This document shows, one piece after another, positions 25,913-33,883 of a DNA stretch of 64,000 nt. Source of the DNA: G942493375 sp942493375. Lineage in GTDB: Bacteria > Armatimonadota > UBA5829. The stretch covers positions 2,294,001-2,358,000 of the forward strand of contig OW818698.1 of NCBI GenBank assembly GCA_942493375.1, read 5' to 3'. Under the pieces are notes generated by a model. That model was not told the origin of the DNA. It did not search any database and was given only the letters and a program-made list of their open reading frames with translations. Position 1 is the first letter of the stretch; each line of letters starts with the position of its first letter. A program made the translations under genes and the position numbers.

Positions 25913-26932
25913 ATGACTATTGATGAAAAAGACGATAATCATCTGCATCAAATTGCTATTGGCGTAATAGGCGGCAGTTTCGGAAGTTATCATATCAGGG
26001 GGATACTTGGAGAGCCGGATATATTTGAATTGAAGGCCGTGTGTGACAGTAATACCGAAGTACTGGAACGTATACAGAATGAGCTGCCACAGGAATGCAC
26101 AATGTGCACCGACTACATGCAGGTGCTTGAGGATCCATCTATCGATGCAGTTGTAATAAGCCTGCCTCATCATTTGCATGAACAGGTATGTGTGGAAGCA
26201 GCGAAGTGCAAGAAGCACATTCTGGTAGATAAACCAATTGCCCGGACTCTTGAGGAAGCTGATGTTATTATTCAAGCTGCTGAAGAGAACCAGGTAACTC
26301 TGATGGTTGCACAGACATTTCGGTTTTTCTCGATTTACCAAAAAATGCACTCACTGCTGGAAAAGGGTGTTATTGGAAAGCCATTGTATGCGATGACACG
26401 GCATATACAGAACTTCAACCCTCCAAAGGATGCAAACTGGCGTTCCAGGGAGTCGGTTGGCGGTGGGTGTTTAATGGGCTCAGGCATACATAATATGGAT
26501 ATGATGCGCTGGCTGTTCGGTGAACCGGAGGAAGTCTTTGCATATGCCACCGGTGACCACAAAAGACTGGAGGCTGAGGTTGCAGCTTCTGTTTCTTTCA
26601 AATACAGGAATGGGGTTGTAGTTAATTTTGCCTGTAACTGGAGTTCACACGGAGCAATGAACAGCTTCGAGTGGAACGAGTGGGCTCTATTCGGCACTGA
26701 AGGCGATATTGCAATCAAAAATGGCGACTTGATTATAGGACGTGAATATGGCGCCAAAATCGACAAAATCACTCCCGATCATCACGAATATGAGAACATA
26801 TGGACCCACTTCGCCCGCTGTCTGGTAAATGGTGATGAACCTTTGGTCAACGGGGAAGAGGGCAAAAAATCACTTGCTCTTGTTTTGAAGGCATATGAAT
26901 CTATAGAAACCGGAAGACCGGTAAGTTGTTGA
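25913..26932 (+). CDS. Gfo/Idh/MocA family oxidoreductase
   Basis: 339 residues. The N-terminal nucleotide-binding fold reads IGVIGGSFGSYH, and the lysine motif is VDKPIAR near 103-109. The substrate domain has GGGCLMGSGIHNMDMMRW, with the family's active-site histidine. A strong AAAGGAGAT site precedes the ATG, and the gene is 12 bases after the MDR dehydrogenase. These enzymes use tightly bound or free NAD(P) to oxidise sugars, inositols or glycosides. It is not closely similar to the gene at 8012-9031, so the two probably differ in substrate. Confidence 0.92.
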   Translation: MTIDEKDDNHLHQIAIGVIGGSFGSYHIRGILGEPDIFELKAVCDSNTEVLERIQNELPQECTMCTDYMQVLEDPSIDAVVISLPHHLHEQVCVEAAKCKKHILVDKPIARTLEEADVIIQAAEENQVTLMVAQTFRFFSIYQKMHSLLEKGVIGKPLYAMTRHIQNFNPPKDANWRSRESVGGGCLMGSGIHNMDMMRWLFGEPEEVFAYATGDHKRLEAEVAASVSFKYRNGVVVNFACNWSSHGAMNSFEWNEWALFGTEGDIAIKNGDLIIGREYGAKIDKITPDHHEYENIWTHFARCLVNGDEPLVNGEEGKKSLALVLKAYESIETGRPVSC

Positions 26933-26963
26933 TTATCAATAATGCGGATTATGAGGTTGAATA

Positions 26964-27302
26964 ATGATTAGACACAGAGATCAAATGGAATTTGCCGAAG
27001 CGGAGAACTGTCACGATGGCATCGGCACACTGCATTTACACACGATACTGACCGGCGGTGAGGGAATACCTGCAACATTTATGCACGATGATATCCTTGA
27101 TCCTGGTGTAACAATTGGAGAGCATCTGCACGAGAACTCTTCAGAGATATACTTCGTGGTGGAGGGTGATGGGATTATGATTGTGGATGGAAAGGAACAT
27201 CCCATATCCGCTGGTGATGTCTCCTGGTGCTCCCCCGGACACTCGCACGGTATAATCAACTCCTCAGGTAAAACTATGCGGCTACTGGTTGTGGGGCTGT
27301 AA
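26964..27302 (+). CDS. Single-domain cupin protein
   Basis: 112 residues forming one cupin barrel. Motif 1, GEHLHENSSEIYFVVEGDG, has the two histidines and glutamate that bind a metal; motif 2, GDVSWCSPGHSHGI, supplies the last histidine. The ATG follows GAGGT. It is the third gene of the operon and is followed by a hairpin. Small cupins in sugar operons are often isomerases or sensors, but the sequence does not decide. Confidence 0.88.
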   Translation: MIRHRDQMEFAEAENCHDGIGTLHLHTILTGGEGIPATFMHDDILDPGVTIGEHLHENSSEIYFVVEGDGIMIVDGKEHPISAGDVSWCSPGHSHGIINSSGKTMRLLVVGL

Positions 27303-27323
27303 AGTAATAACACCTCCCGCTTT

Positions 27324-27360
27324 ATCCGTTCATCCTGAACCTGCCAATGGGTGAACGGAT
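27324..27360 (+). terminator. Hairpin after the cupin gene
   Basis: ATCCGTTCA pairs with TGAACGGAT across a 19-base loop, 22 bases after the stop codon. The following sequence is A/T-rich but without a T run, so termination is possible rather than sure. Confidence 0.5.
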
Positions 27361-27446
27361 ACAAATTATTGTTGATATTCGCAGATATTTGGACTATTAT
27401 ATTCCCAGACATTTGAGTATCATATATTTTAATCCAATATACAGCA

Positions 27447-27490
27447 CAATATATTAACGTCATGTGATTCAAATGACGTCCAATATATTG
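27447..27490. repeat. Long inverted repeat upstream of a membrane-protein gene
   Basis: CAATATATTAACGTCAT is mirrored by ATGACGTCCAATATATTG with one mismatch and one bulge; the loop is nine bases. It lies 58 bases before the start of the next gene. It could be an operator or a structural repeat. Confidence 0.65.
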
Positions 27491-27547
27491 TATCAAGTGT
27501 CAGCTTGATTGCACATGCAATGTAACGCATTTGGTTTGGAGGACAGT

Positions 27548-28087
27548 ATGACAAAAAGAGATGTTTTCTCACTGGCGGTAAAGATAGTCGGTATATGGAC
27601 TATGATTATGGGGATAATCAGTATTCCAGGTATGTTTGCTATTGTTGAGCTGCCTAAATCTAGCTATCTCGGCATTTCATCACAACTCATAGCTATATTA
27701 CTATATGTGGGACCAATATTAACTATTCTGGTAGGAGCGATTCTTCTGTTCCAATCAGATAGTATTTCATCACATGTGATTAAGAATGATGTGTCATTCT
27801 CTCTGCCTGAATGGTTGACTGACAAGAATGAAGTGTTTCAGTTTGCTCTAGCGATCACTGGATTGATCCTGGTAACGACAAATCTGCCAAACCTTATTTA
27901 CGCATTTTACACTGTGTTTCATAGTATGGCTTCAGACGGTCTGCGATTGGGAAATGCTTTTGAACTGAACTTTGCTCATATCCGGGTATTTCAGGCTATT
28001 ACTGGAGTGGCAATTGGTGCATTTCTATTATTTAGCAAAAGGAGTGCTGGTGTTTTTCTGAGAGGTGAGAAACAGAATGGTAAGTAA
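27548..28087 (+). CDS. Small integral membrane protein of unknown function
   Basis: 179 residues, four predicted membrane helices (about 8-32, 45-67, 98-122 and 143-163) and a short charged tail. The ATG is chosen because GGAGGACAGT lies directly before it; the frame is open further up without a ribosome site. No catalytic motif is visible. The next gene overlaps it by 11 bases and, when read through an internal TGA, has the same length and helix layout, so the two look like a tandem pair. Confidence 0.72.
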   Translation: MTKRDVFSLAVKIVGIWTMIMGIISIPGMFAIVELPKSSYLGISSQLIAILLYVGPILTILVGAILLFQSDSISSHVIKNDVSFSLPEWLTDKNEVFQFALAITGLILVTTNLPNLIYAFYTVFHSMASDGLRLGNAFELNFAHIRVFQAITGVAIGAFLLFSKRSAGVFLRGEKQNGK

Positions 28088-28643
28088 TTCAGAAAACCCT
28101 CAGCAACTTACTGACAGAGTATTGATTTCATTGATTCTCAAAATCTCTGGTTTGGTTTTATTAATAGGACCATTTTTCCGGGATGTGAGTTTTTTAATCA
28201 GTACAATCACCTTTGGAATACCTGAAGTCCTTCTAAACAGCTGCCTGGCTCTTGCTTTTACAATACTAATACCAACGTTTTTGCTGGGATTCGCCGACAA
28301 AATCGCATTAATAGTAACCAGGCAACCGGTTGCTATTGATACTTCAACAAAAGCACTTGTGGCTGTTGCAAAGTCAATATGAATACTATTAATCGCAACA
28401 CATATAAGTCCCCTGTGCTCATCAATTCTGGAATTCCACCAGCTTAACTCCCTTTATCACAATTCAGATCTGATGAAATATGTTCCTGGTCAGTCAGTTG
28501 GCTACGTTGTTGGAAGCGGACTTTCAATACTGCTGGGGATATATTTGGCCACCGGAGCTAGATGGTTGATAAATCTTATTATGAAGCGGAAACAAGATTG
28601 CAAACTGGCTAGCAGCGAGTCTGATCAAGGTACCGTTTTGTAG
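28077..28643 (+). pseudogene. Paralogous membrane protein gene interrupted by an in-frame TGA
   Basis: The reading frame from ATG 28077 stops at TGA (28380-28382) after 101 codons, then continues in the same frame for 86 further codons to TAG at 28641-28643. The downstream part encodes ILLIATHISPLCSS, then YVPGQSVGYVVG, a long hydrophobic helix and a basic tail (LIMKRKQ). Joined, the product would be 188 residues, close to the 179 of the preceding gene and with the same four-helix plan. The TGA falls where the neighbour has Gly in AITGLIL, so a GGA-to-TGA change is an easy explanation. Other genes here use TGA as a stop, so recoding is unlikely. A truncated but functional product is the alternative. 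Confidence 0.72.
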
Positions 28644-29641
28644 ACTATGGCACTTTGCTGTAGATACAACCGAACTCCGCCGCCTTTCGAGTCAACATAG
28701 AAAGTACCTCCTGCTTTCGGGGACCAGAAACAGTATCCATGGTCTCCAAATATGTATTTTTCCCCGACTGACAGCAGATTCGGATCTTGCACTCCGACAT
28801 CCCGAAGTATGTTTCTGGCTTGGTATTCAGATCCAACACGCGTCTTATAAAGACTGGTAGTAATGAGTTTCATAGCGACATTTTGAGCAGTATAGTCACT
28901 TCTACCCTTGAATAACCATATGTCACTATTGACCACAGATGGTGTGACAATCCAGTCATCATGCAGTGGGGAAGAAGAGAAACGATATCTAGAGAAACTG
29001 TATACATATTTAGCACCTGAAGTCTTTGTGAAATCAACCCAATTGGCACGGACATAAGATATTAATGGTTTATATTCCGCTATTCTTCGAAGACCAATAC
29101 TTGCTGAGATCAAAGAAACTGTAGCTAATATAGTGACAGCAACAGCAATGTATGATAAGCGATGAACTAGAGGGTTAGCCAATGACCTGAGTAGATAAAG
29201 ACCTTCCACTATGCCAAAGACCCAGAAAATGATGTCAAATACGATGAGTGTTATTGCCCCAAGCAAGCTTCCCTGCTGGTAAATAATAAGAAAGTGTGAG
29301 GTGATATAACACCCGATGATACACGATACCAGTGCCCCATCATATATCAATGCATTCCATATTGCCCATCTACTTCGTCTCCACAGACCGATACCAGTGA
29401 TAATATAAGGAATACCGACGCAAAGTGCAAGAGGAAGTCCATATATGAGTAACGCTCTTACAAAAGGTGGCGCAGGAGGATGATATCCCCCCGAACGACT
29501 ATTTCCCAGTGTTGCTATAATAAACGGAATCCAGCAAATCAACCCAATCGCCAAACGTTTTTGGCCGACAGTTTCCATAAACAAGCGGTCTTGTTTATTA
29601 ATAATGTTCGAGAGATTATGTTGTGTATTAGGTTTACCCAA
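28625..29641 (-). CDS. Membrane protein with C-terminal soluble domain, unknown function
   Basis: 338 residues. Five hydrophobic helices occupy about 29-195 in the first half (for example LAIGLICWIPFIIATL and AITLIVFDIIFWVFGIVEG). The last 140 residues are soluble and beta-rich with no family I recognise. Translation probably starts at TTG with AGGAAT upstream; the ATG 21 codons later has no ribosome site. It converges on the interrupted membrane-protein gene, and the two ends overlap by 19 bases. No operon partner. Confidence 0.65.
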   Translation of the reverse strand: MGKPNTQHNLSNIINKQDRLFMETVGQKRLAIGLICWIPFIIATLGNSRSGGYHPPAPPFVRALLIYGLPLALCVGIPYIITGIGLWRRSRWAIWNALIYDGALVSCIIGCYITSHFLIIYQQGSLLGAITLIVFDIIFWVFGIVEGLYLLRSLANPLVHRLSYIAVAVTILATVSLISASIGLRRIAEYKPLISYVRANWVDFTKTSGAKYVYSFSRYRFSSSPLHDDWIVTPSVVNSDIWLFKGRSDYTAQNVAMKLITTSLYKTRVGSEYQARNILRDVGVQDPNLLSVGEKYIFGDHGYCFWSPKAGGTFYVDSKGGGVRLYLQQSAIVYKTVP

Positions 29642-29825
29642 GGTAATATTCCTACTGGTAACTTTGATTATTATGCAGCAAGAGACATTGTAGCAGACAT
29701 ACTGACATTTTACGATATAAAGCCCCTAGACCTCCAACATTGACCTTCCCAGTATAATAAAATAGCATGTATCATCTCCTAAATTTCGTTTATCCTTTTT
29801 TGCTGCTGAAAACGAGGGTGATTTC

Positions 29826-32800
29826 ATGATCAGGTTTACTGGATTTCTGCTGTGCCTTGTATTTATGCTTGGGTGTTGTGGCAACGCTGCTGTACGAATT
29901 GGGGTTCTAAAACAACCCGATTTCCCTAAGATGGCTGGGCACAGTGATCCTGATTATCTGGCTGAATTGCTCAAGCAGGCTGGGTATGAGCCAGTAATGC
30001 TTTCTGCTGATGATCTGAGTGATGCGAAGCTGTTGGATCCGGTATCGATGCCTGCAGTAGTGCTGCCTTATGGAGCTTATTTCCCTCTCAAAACAGTTGA
30101 TAACTGGAGACGGTATCTGCATGAGGGAGGCAGTTTTTTCTCGACTGGTGGATATGCATTTGATGAACCTTTGAGATATAACGGAAAGTGGCTGACGTCT
30201 GCAGAGATTGCCGAAAGTGAACCTACTTTTATCTCCAATGGTGAATTCCGGAACCCAGACGGTTGGAAGATAACATACGATGCAACAGCTGCGCACTTTG
30301 GACCCAGTCCCGAGTTTGATGTTGGATCAGGATTGGTTATGGGAAGCGCTGATAAGGAATCAACAGTTTTTCTCACACAAGATATAAGCCCTCTACAACC
30401 GGGACCATATAAAATATCAGTCAAACAGTTTGCGCATAAATTGGAAGGGCCAGGATTTTTCTTTGTGACTGTGATTGCATATGGCAAAGACGGTAAAGAG
30501 TTCTGGCGGAAAGATATATGTGCTACACGGGAGACAGACGGCATTGCACCTGTTACCGTCAATGTGCAGACCGATATTCCTGCAGAATCTGTCCGGGTTG
30601 AGGTAATGACCGCTCTTGACAGGCTAAAAGGAATTGCGGGAATTAGTAACCTCAAGATCACTAAAACACCCATTCAGATTAACAGCCGGAATGGCAGACT
30701 CGGTGATGGCCTGATGATGGCAGACAACTGCATCGGTGTGTTTGATGCTTCATTTCCACTCAGATATGCATCCAGCGCAGTAGCAGATGAGTATGATCTG
30801 ATAACTCCCGAAGCATTGAAGATTAAAGGGCCATTTGAAGGGATGGTTGCTGATGCGATGGTAGGCGGACATTCAAGATTGATGCCTATTATGAAAGCGC
30901 TGGACAGATATAATCGACCCAGGGGAGCACTGGGCAGCCTGGTCTATCATTGGGCGATTGATAAGGATACATTCTATTATGCGGACTCTGCCTGGGCGAT
31001 ATGGGGAGTTTCCAATAAGGATATATTTGCACGCGGCGATGAGAAGATGGCAAAGGTCTTTACGGAAACCATAAAACGGTTGGTGGATAAAGTCTACCTG
31101 GTGCATCCACGCGCAGAATTGCAGTGTTATCGAGACTACAAAGGCCCGATTAACCTCTATGTGACTGTTCGCAACAGCGGAAGAACGCAGCGTTCGGTTA
31201 CTGCTTCGATTCAGGTTACGGACGAGAAGGGCAAAGAGATTTATAAAGGCTCTGAAAAGGTGTCTGTCCCCTTTTCAGATAAGGTGGATGCAATATGGAA
31301 GCTTGATTCTTCCAGGAAGCTTGCTGGAGGGTTCTATCGTATAAAGGCATCTCTGGAACTTGATGGGAAGCTTTACGATAGGCTTGATGGTGGGTTCTGG
31401 GTCTGGGATGCAAAGAAGGTTACCAGCGCAGTCCGTTATGAATTGAAGAATAATGTATTTGAAGTCAATGGCCGTGGAACTTATATGCCGGCTATGGATA
31501 TGCATGGTCAACACATCGACCGCTGGATGGATGGACCTTTGACCTGGTTTGATGATGCAAAGGCAATGCGAGATATGGGCCTGTTGCAGTATGAAACGCT
31601 TGAAAACTGGGCACCGTGGGGGGAACCTAATCCTGCTGCAGCATGGGAACGTTTCCGTGCGAAGATATCCGGCGAGGTGATGGCAAACTGCTCAGTGGGT
31701 CTACAATTTATGCCTACACAGATACTGGCTGGTGATATGATAGTCGACGACAAGCGGTTAGAGGAGATGTCTACTGCGACGTTCAACTACTTCAGCAGTT
31801 TTCCATTTCCATATAATATGCAGTATTACATTGGTGGGGATGTGTTTAAAGGGCTTGGGGCTGAGAAGACATGGCTTGCTGATAAGTGGAGTAACTATGT
31901 AAAGCAGAGACCGGATGCGGCAAAGCTTCAAAGTTCCAACTGGAAACCCAGGCCTGGGGATGCCGGAATGCTGATGAAGGGTGCATGGACTGATATGATG
32001 CCTGTTGCATGGAGTGACTTTCTGCTGGGTTTGGAAGAGCATTACAATAATGTTGTAGGCAGTGCTGTTCGAAAGGCAGTACCGAACAGCATAATGACTG
32101 CTGAGTATCTGAACCTGCCTCAACCTCACCCGGCAATACCGACCTGGCTGGACCCATGGAACGGACGTAGTTTTGATATATCAAATATAGCTGTATGGGG
32201 TTCTATAGTTGGCGGAGGGGATTCCTTTACATATGGTAATTTGGCGACGATTGGCAAGCCTCTGACAGTCGGTGAATGGGGTTGGCTGGTGCATCCGAGT
32301 ATAGGCCTGAGCGAGACAGATGCAGACACAGGTTGGTTCAACCAGAATATGCAGATGTTTGGAACCGGCGCAGTGCAGTGCAGACAGTGGTCGTGGAGAG
32401 ATATGAGCCCCTGGGAGACCTGGCTCTTTGACTGGGGCACTATGCACAGCCAGTATTATGTCTCCAAAGAAGCGGGAAGAATCGACAAATGCCTGTATTT
32501 CCTGTTCCGAATGCCGGAGCTTGTATATAAAGTGAAGCCTGTGGTGTTTGTAATACCAACCAGCCACAAGCGGGGTAACTCAGCAAACAGGATGGCTGAG
32601 ATATGCGCCAAGATGGCATCGCTTTTGGGAATGACCAGGGCGGATAATACTACAATTGCAGAAGACTGCCTCGATAAGCTTCCAAAAGGTTCTAAAGCAC
32701 TGGTATGGCCGATGCCATATTGTCCATCAGATGCGACAGTCGCGTTGGTGAAAAAATTTGTTGAAAACGGTGGAGCATTGTACATTTCCGGTGATCTTCA

Positions 32801-33629
32801 GTTTGATGAAAACAGAAAACCTACTAGATCAGATCGGCTGGAGAAGATATGTGGTGTTAAGCCAATTGGACAACCGGAGTTTGGGGATGTGTTTCCAAAA
32901 CCTCCAACGGTGCAGACTGCTGGAGCAGAGTGGAAAGATCCGTTCTGGGTCAACAAGTTGGGCAAAGGTGTCGTTTACTATATTCCTAAGAACGTGGAAA
33001 ACGAGTTTGAGGAAGCCCAGACTGTAAGTCTATATAGCAGGTTCCTCAATGATTTGGGGATGAAACCGTTAGTTAACGGTGGTAACTCATCAACCAGGTG
33101 CTGGACCAGACCGGTAGCAGACGGGGGAACTATTTATACACTTCTCAATGGCAGATTGACCGGAGAACCGGTATTACTTACTCTGCCGACAGCGGCTGGA
33201 GAGTTCATAATCAACGTCCCGGCAACCAGGTCCTCGATGGTATGGGTAGACGGTAAGAAGCGGGTGAGAGCAGTTGTGGCTCAAGGTGATGTCAGACTTA
33301 ACGGCAAGACTATATTATCTGCAGATAAGATGAGCATCGTTGCTGCTATAACTCCTGGTGATATTCGAGATGGAAAGCCTTTAGCTGTTATGTCTTTGTG
33401 GGCTGGTAAGGTGAGATTGCCTGCAGGTGCTAGAGATACGGCATTTATGGGTGAGATCAAAGACGGAAAATGGCGGCTTCTTGAGACCCGGAAGGCAGTC
33501 GGAGGCGTATTATCTTTTGACGCATTACAGGCGCGGGAGATAACGGTTGTCGGGTCGGATTCAGACAAGACCAGGATTGGAAAACAAGTTGAAGACTGGA
33601 TTATGAGACCCTGGAAGGCGGGGAATTGA
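29826..33629 (+). CDS. Very large secreted lipoprotein, glycoside hydrolase-like
   Basis: 1267 residues. The signal peptide ends in a lipobox (MLGC, Cys17). An amidotransferase/ThuA-like alpha/beta domain begins at IGVLKQPDFP and is split near residue 135-290 by a beta-sandwich resembling a carbohydrate-binding module (NGEFRNPDGW onward); it resumes at NSRNGRLGDG. An Ig-like region (about 430-530) precedes a TIM-barrel-like domain (about 540-880) with DMHGQHIDRW and LTVGEWGW. A second alpha/beta domain (FVIPTSHKRG, KKFVENGGALYISGD) resembles the trimerisation domain of GH42 enzymes. GAGGGTGATTTC leads into the ATG. It opens the plus-strand glycan region just ahead of the importer. Substrate unknown. 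Confidence 0.8.
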   Translation: MIRFTGFLLCLVFMLGCCGNAAVRIGVLKQPDFPKMAGHSDPDYLAELLKQAGYEPVMLSADDLSDAKLLDPVSMPAVVLPYGAYFPLKTVDNWRRYLHEGGSFFSTGGYAFDEPLRYNGKWLTSAEIAESEPTFISNGEFRNPDGWKITYDATAAHFGPSPEFDVGSGLVMGSADKESTVFLTQDISPLQPGPYKISVKQFAHKLEGPGFFFVTVIAYGKDGKEFWRKDICATRETDGIAPVTVNVQTDIPAESVRVEVMTALDRLKGIAGISNLKITKTPIQINSRNGRLGDGLMMADNCIGVFDASFPLRYASSAVADEYDLITPEALKIKGPFEGMVADAMVGGHSRLMPIMKALDRYNRPRGALGSLVYHWAIDKDTFYYADSAWAIWGVSNKDIFARGDEKMAKVFTETIKRLVDKVYLVHPRAELQCYRDYKGPINLYVTVRNSGRTQRSVTASIQVTDEKGKEIYKGSEKVSVPFSDKVDAIWKLDSSRKLAGGFYRIKASLELDGKLYDRLDGGFWVWDAKKVTSAVRYELKNNVFEVNGRGTYMPAMDMHGQHIDRWMDGPLTWFDDAKAMRDMGLLQYETLENWAPWGEPNPAAAWERFRAKISGEVMANCSVGLQFMPTQILAGDMIVDDKRLEEMSTATFNYFSSFPFPYNMQYYIGGDVFKGLGAEKTWLADKWSNYVKQRPDAAKLQSSNWKPRPGDAGMLMKGAWTDMMPVAWSDFLLGLEEHYNNVVGSAVRKAVPNSIMTAEYLNLPQPHPAIPTWLDPWNGRSFDISNIAVWGSIVGGGDSFTYGNLATIGKPLTVGEWGWLVHPSIGLSETDADTGWFNQNMQMFGTGAVQCRQWSWRDMSPWETWLFDWGTMHSQYYVSKEAGRIDKCLYFLFRMPELVYKVKPVVFVIPTSHKRGNSANRMAEICAKMASLLGMTRADNTTIAEDCLDKLPKGSKALVWPMPYCPSDATVALVKKFVENGGALYISGDLQFDENRKPTRSDRLEKICGVKPIGQPEFGDVFPKPPTVQTAGAEWKDPFWVNKLGKGVVYYIPKNVENEFEEAQTVSLYSRFLNDLGMKPLVNGGNSSTRCWTRPVADGGTIYTLLNGRLTGEPVLLTLPTAAGEFIINVPATRSSMVWVDGKKRVRAVVAQGDVRLNGKTILSADKMSIVAAITPGDIRDGKPLAVMSLWAGKVRLPAGARDTAFMGEIKDGKWRLLETRKAVGGVLSFDALQAREITVVGSDSDKTRIGKQVEDWIMRPWKAGN

Positions 33630-33858
33630 ATCGCGGATTTCGCGGATGATTACGGAAGACGCGGAAGGGATTCAATGATCACAGGGAATCATATTTTATC
33701 GCAGTAAGTGTTCAGTTAGATGGTAGTTTGTCATCCTGAACGCAGTGAAGGATCTGCTTCTAGAGATCCTTCACTGCGTTCAGGATGACATTCTTCCCGC
33801 GACACTAAACACTTCCCTTCCGCGTTTTTCTTGTTCTTCCGCGTAATCCGCGATTCAA
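33626..33858. repeat. Nested inverted repeat element
   Basis: The outer arms (TTGAATCGCGGATT at 33626-33639 and its complement at 33845-33858) continue inward with related GCGGAAGGGA/TCCCTTCCGC segments and AAGTGTT/AACACTT segments. At the centre is a perfect palindrome with 27-base arms at 33729-33755 and 33764-33790, containing CATCCTGAACGCAGTGAAGG. The left outer arm begins inside the stop codon of the large lipoprotein gene. The layout resembles a MITE-like element, but no target duplication was identified. Confidence 0.85.
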
Positions 33859-33883
33859 ATGCAAGATAAGGATGTTGTGAATT

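Noticed and set aside
28380..28382. TGA read as an amino acid (recoding)
   Set aside because: Several other genes here end in TGA, no selenocysteine or pyrrolysine machinery is present in the window, and a point mutation explains the case.
30077..30673. Minus-strand frame of 198 codons within the large lipoprotein gene
   Set aside because: Shadow frame produced by the codon bias of the real gene; no independent signals.
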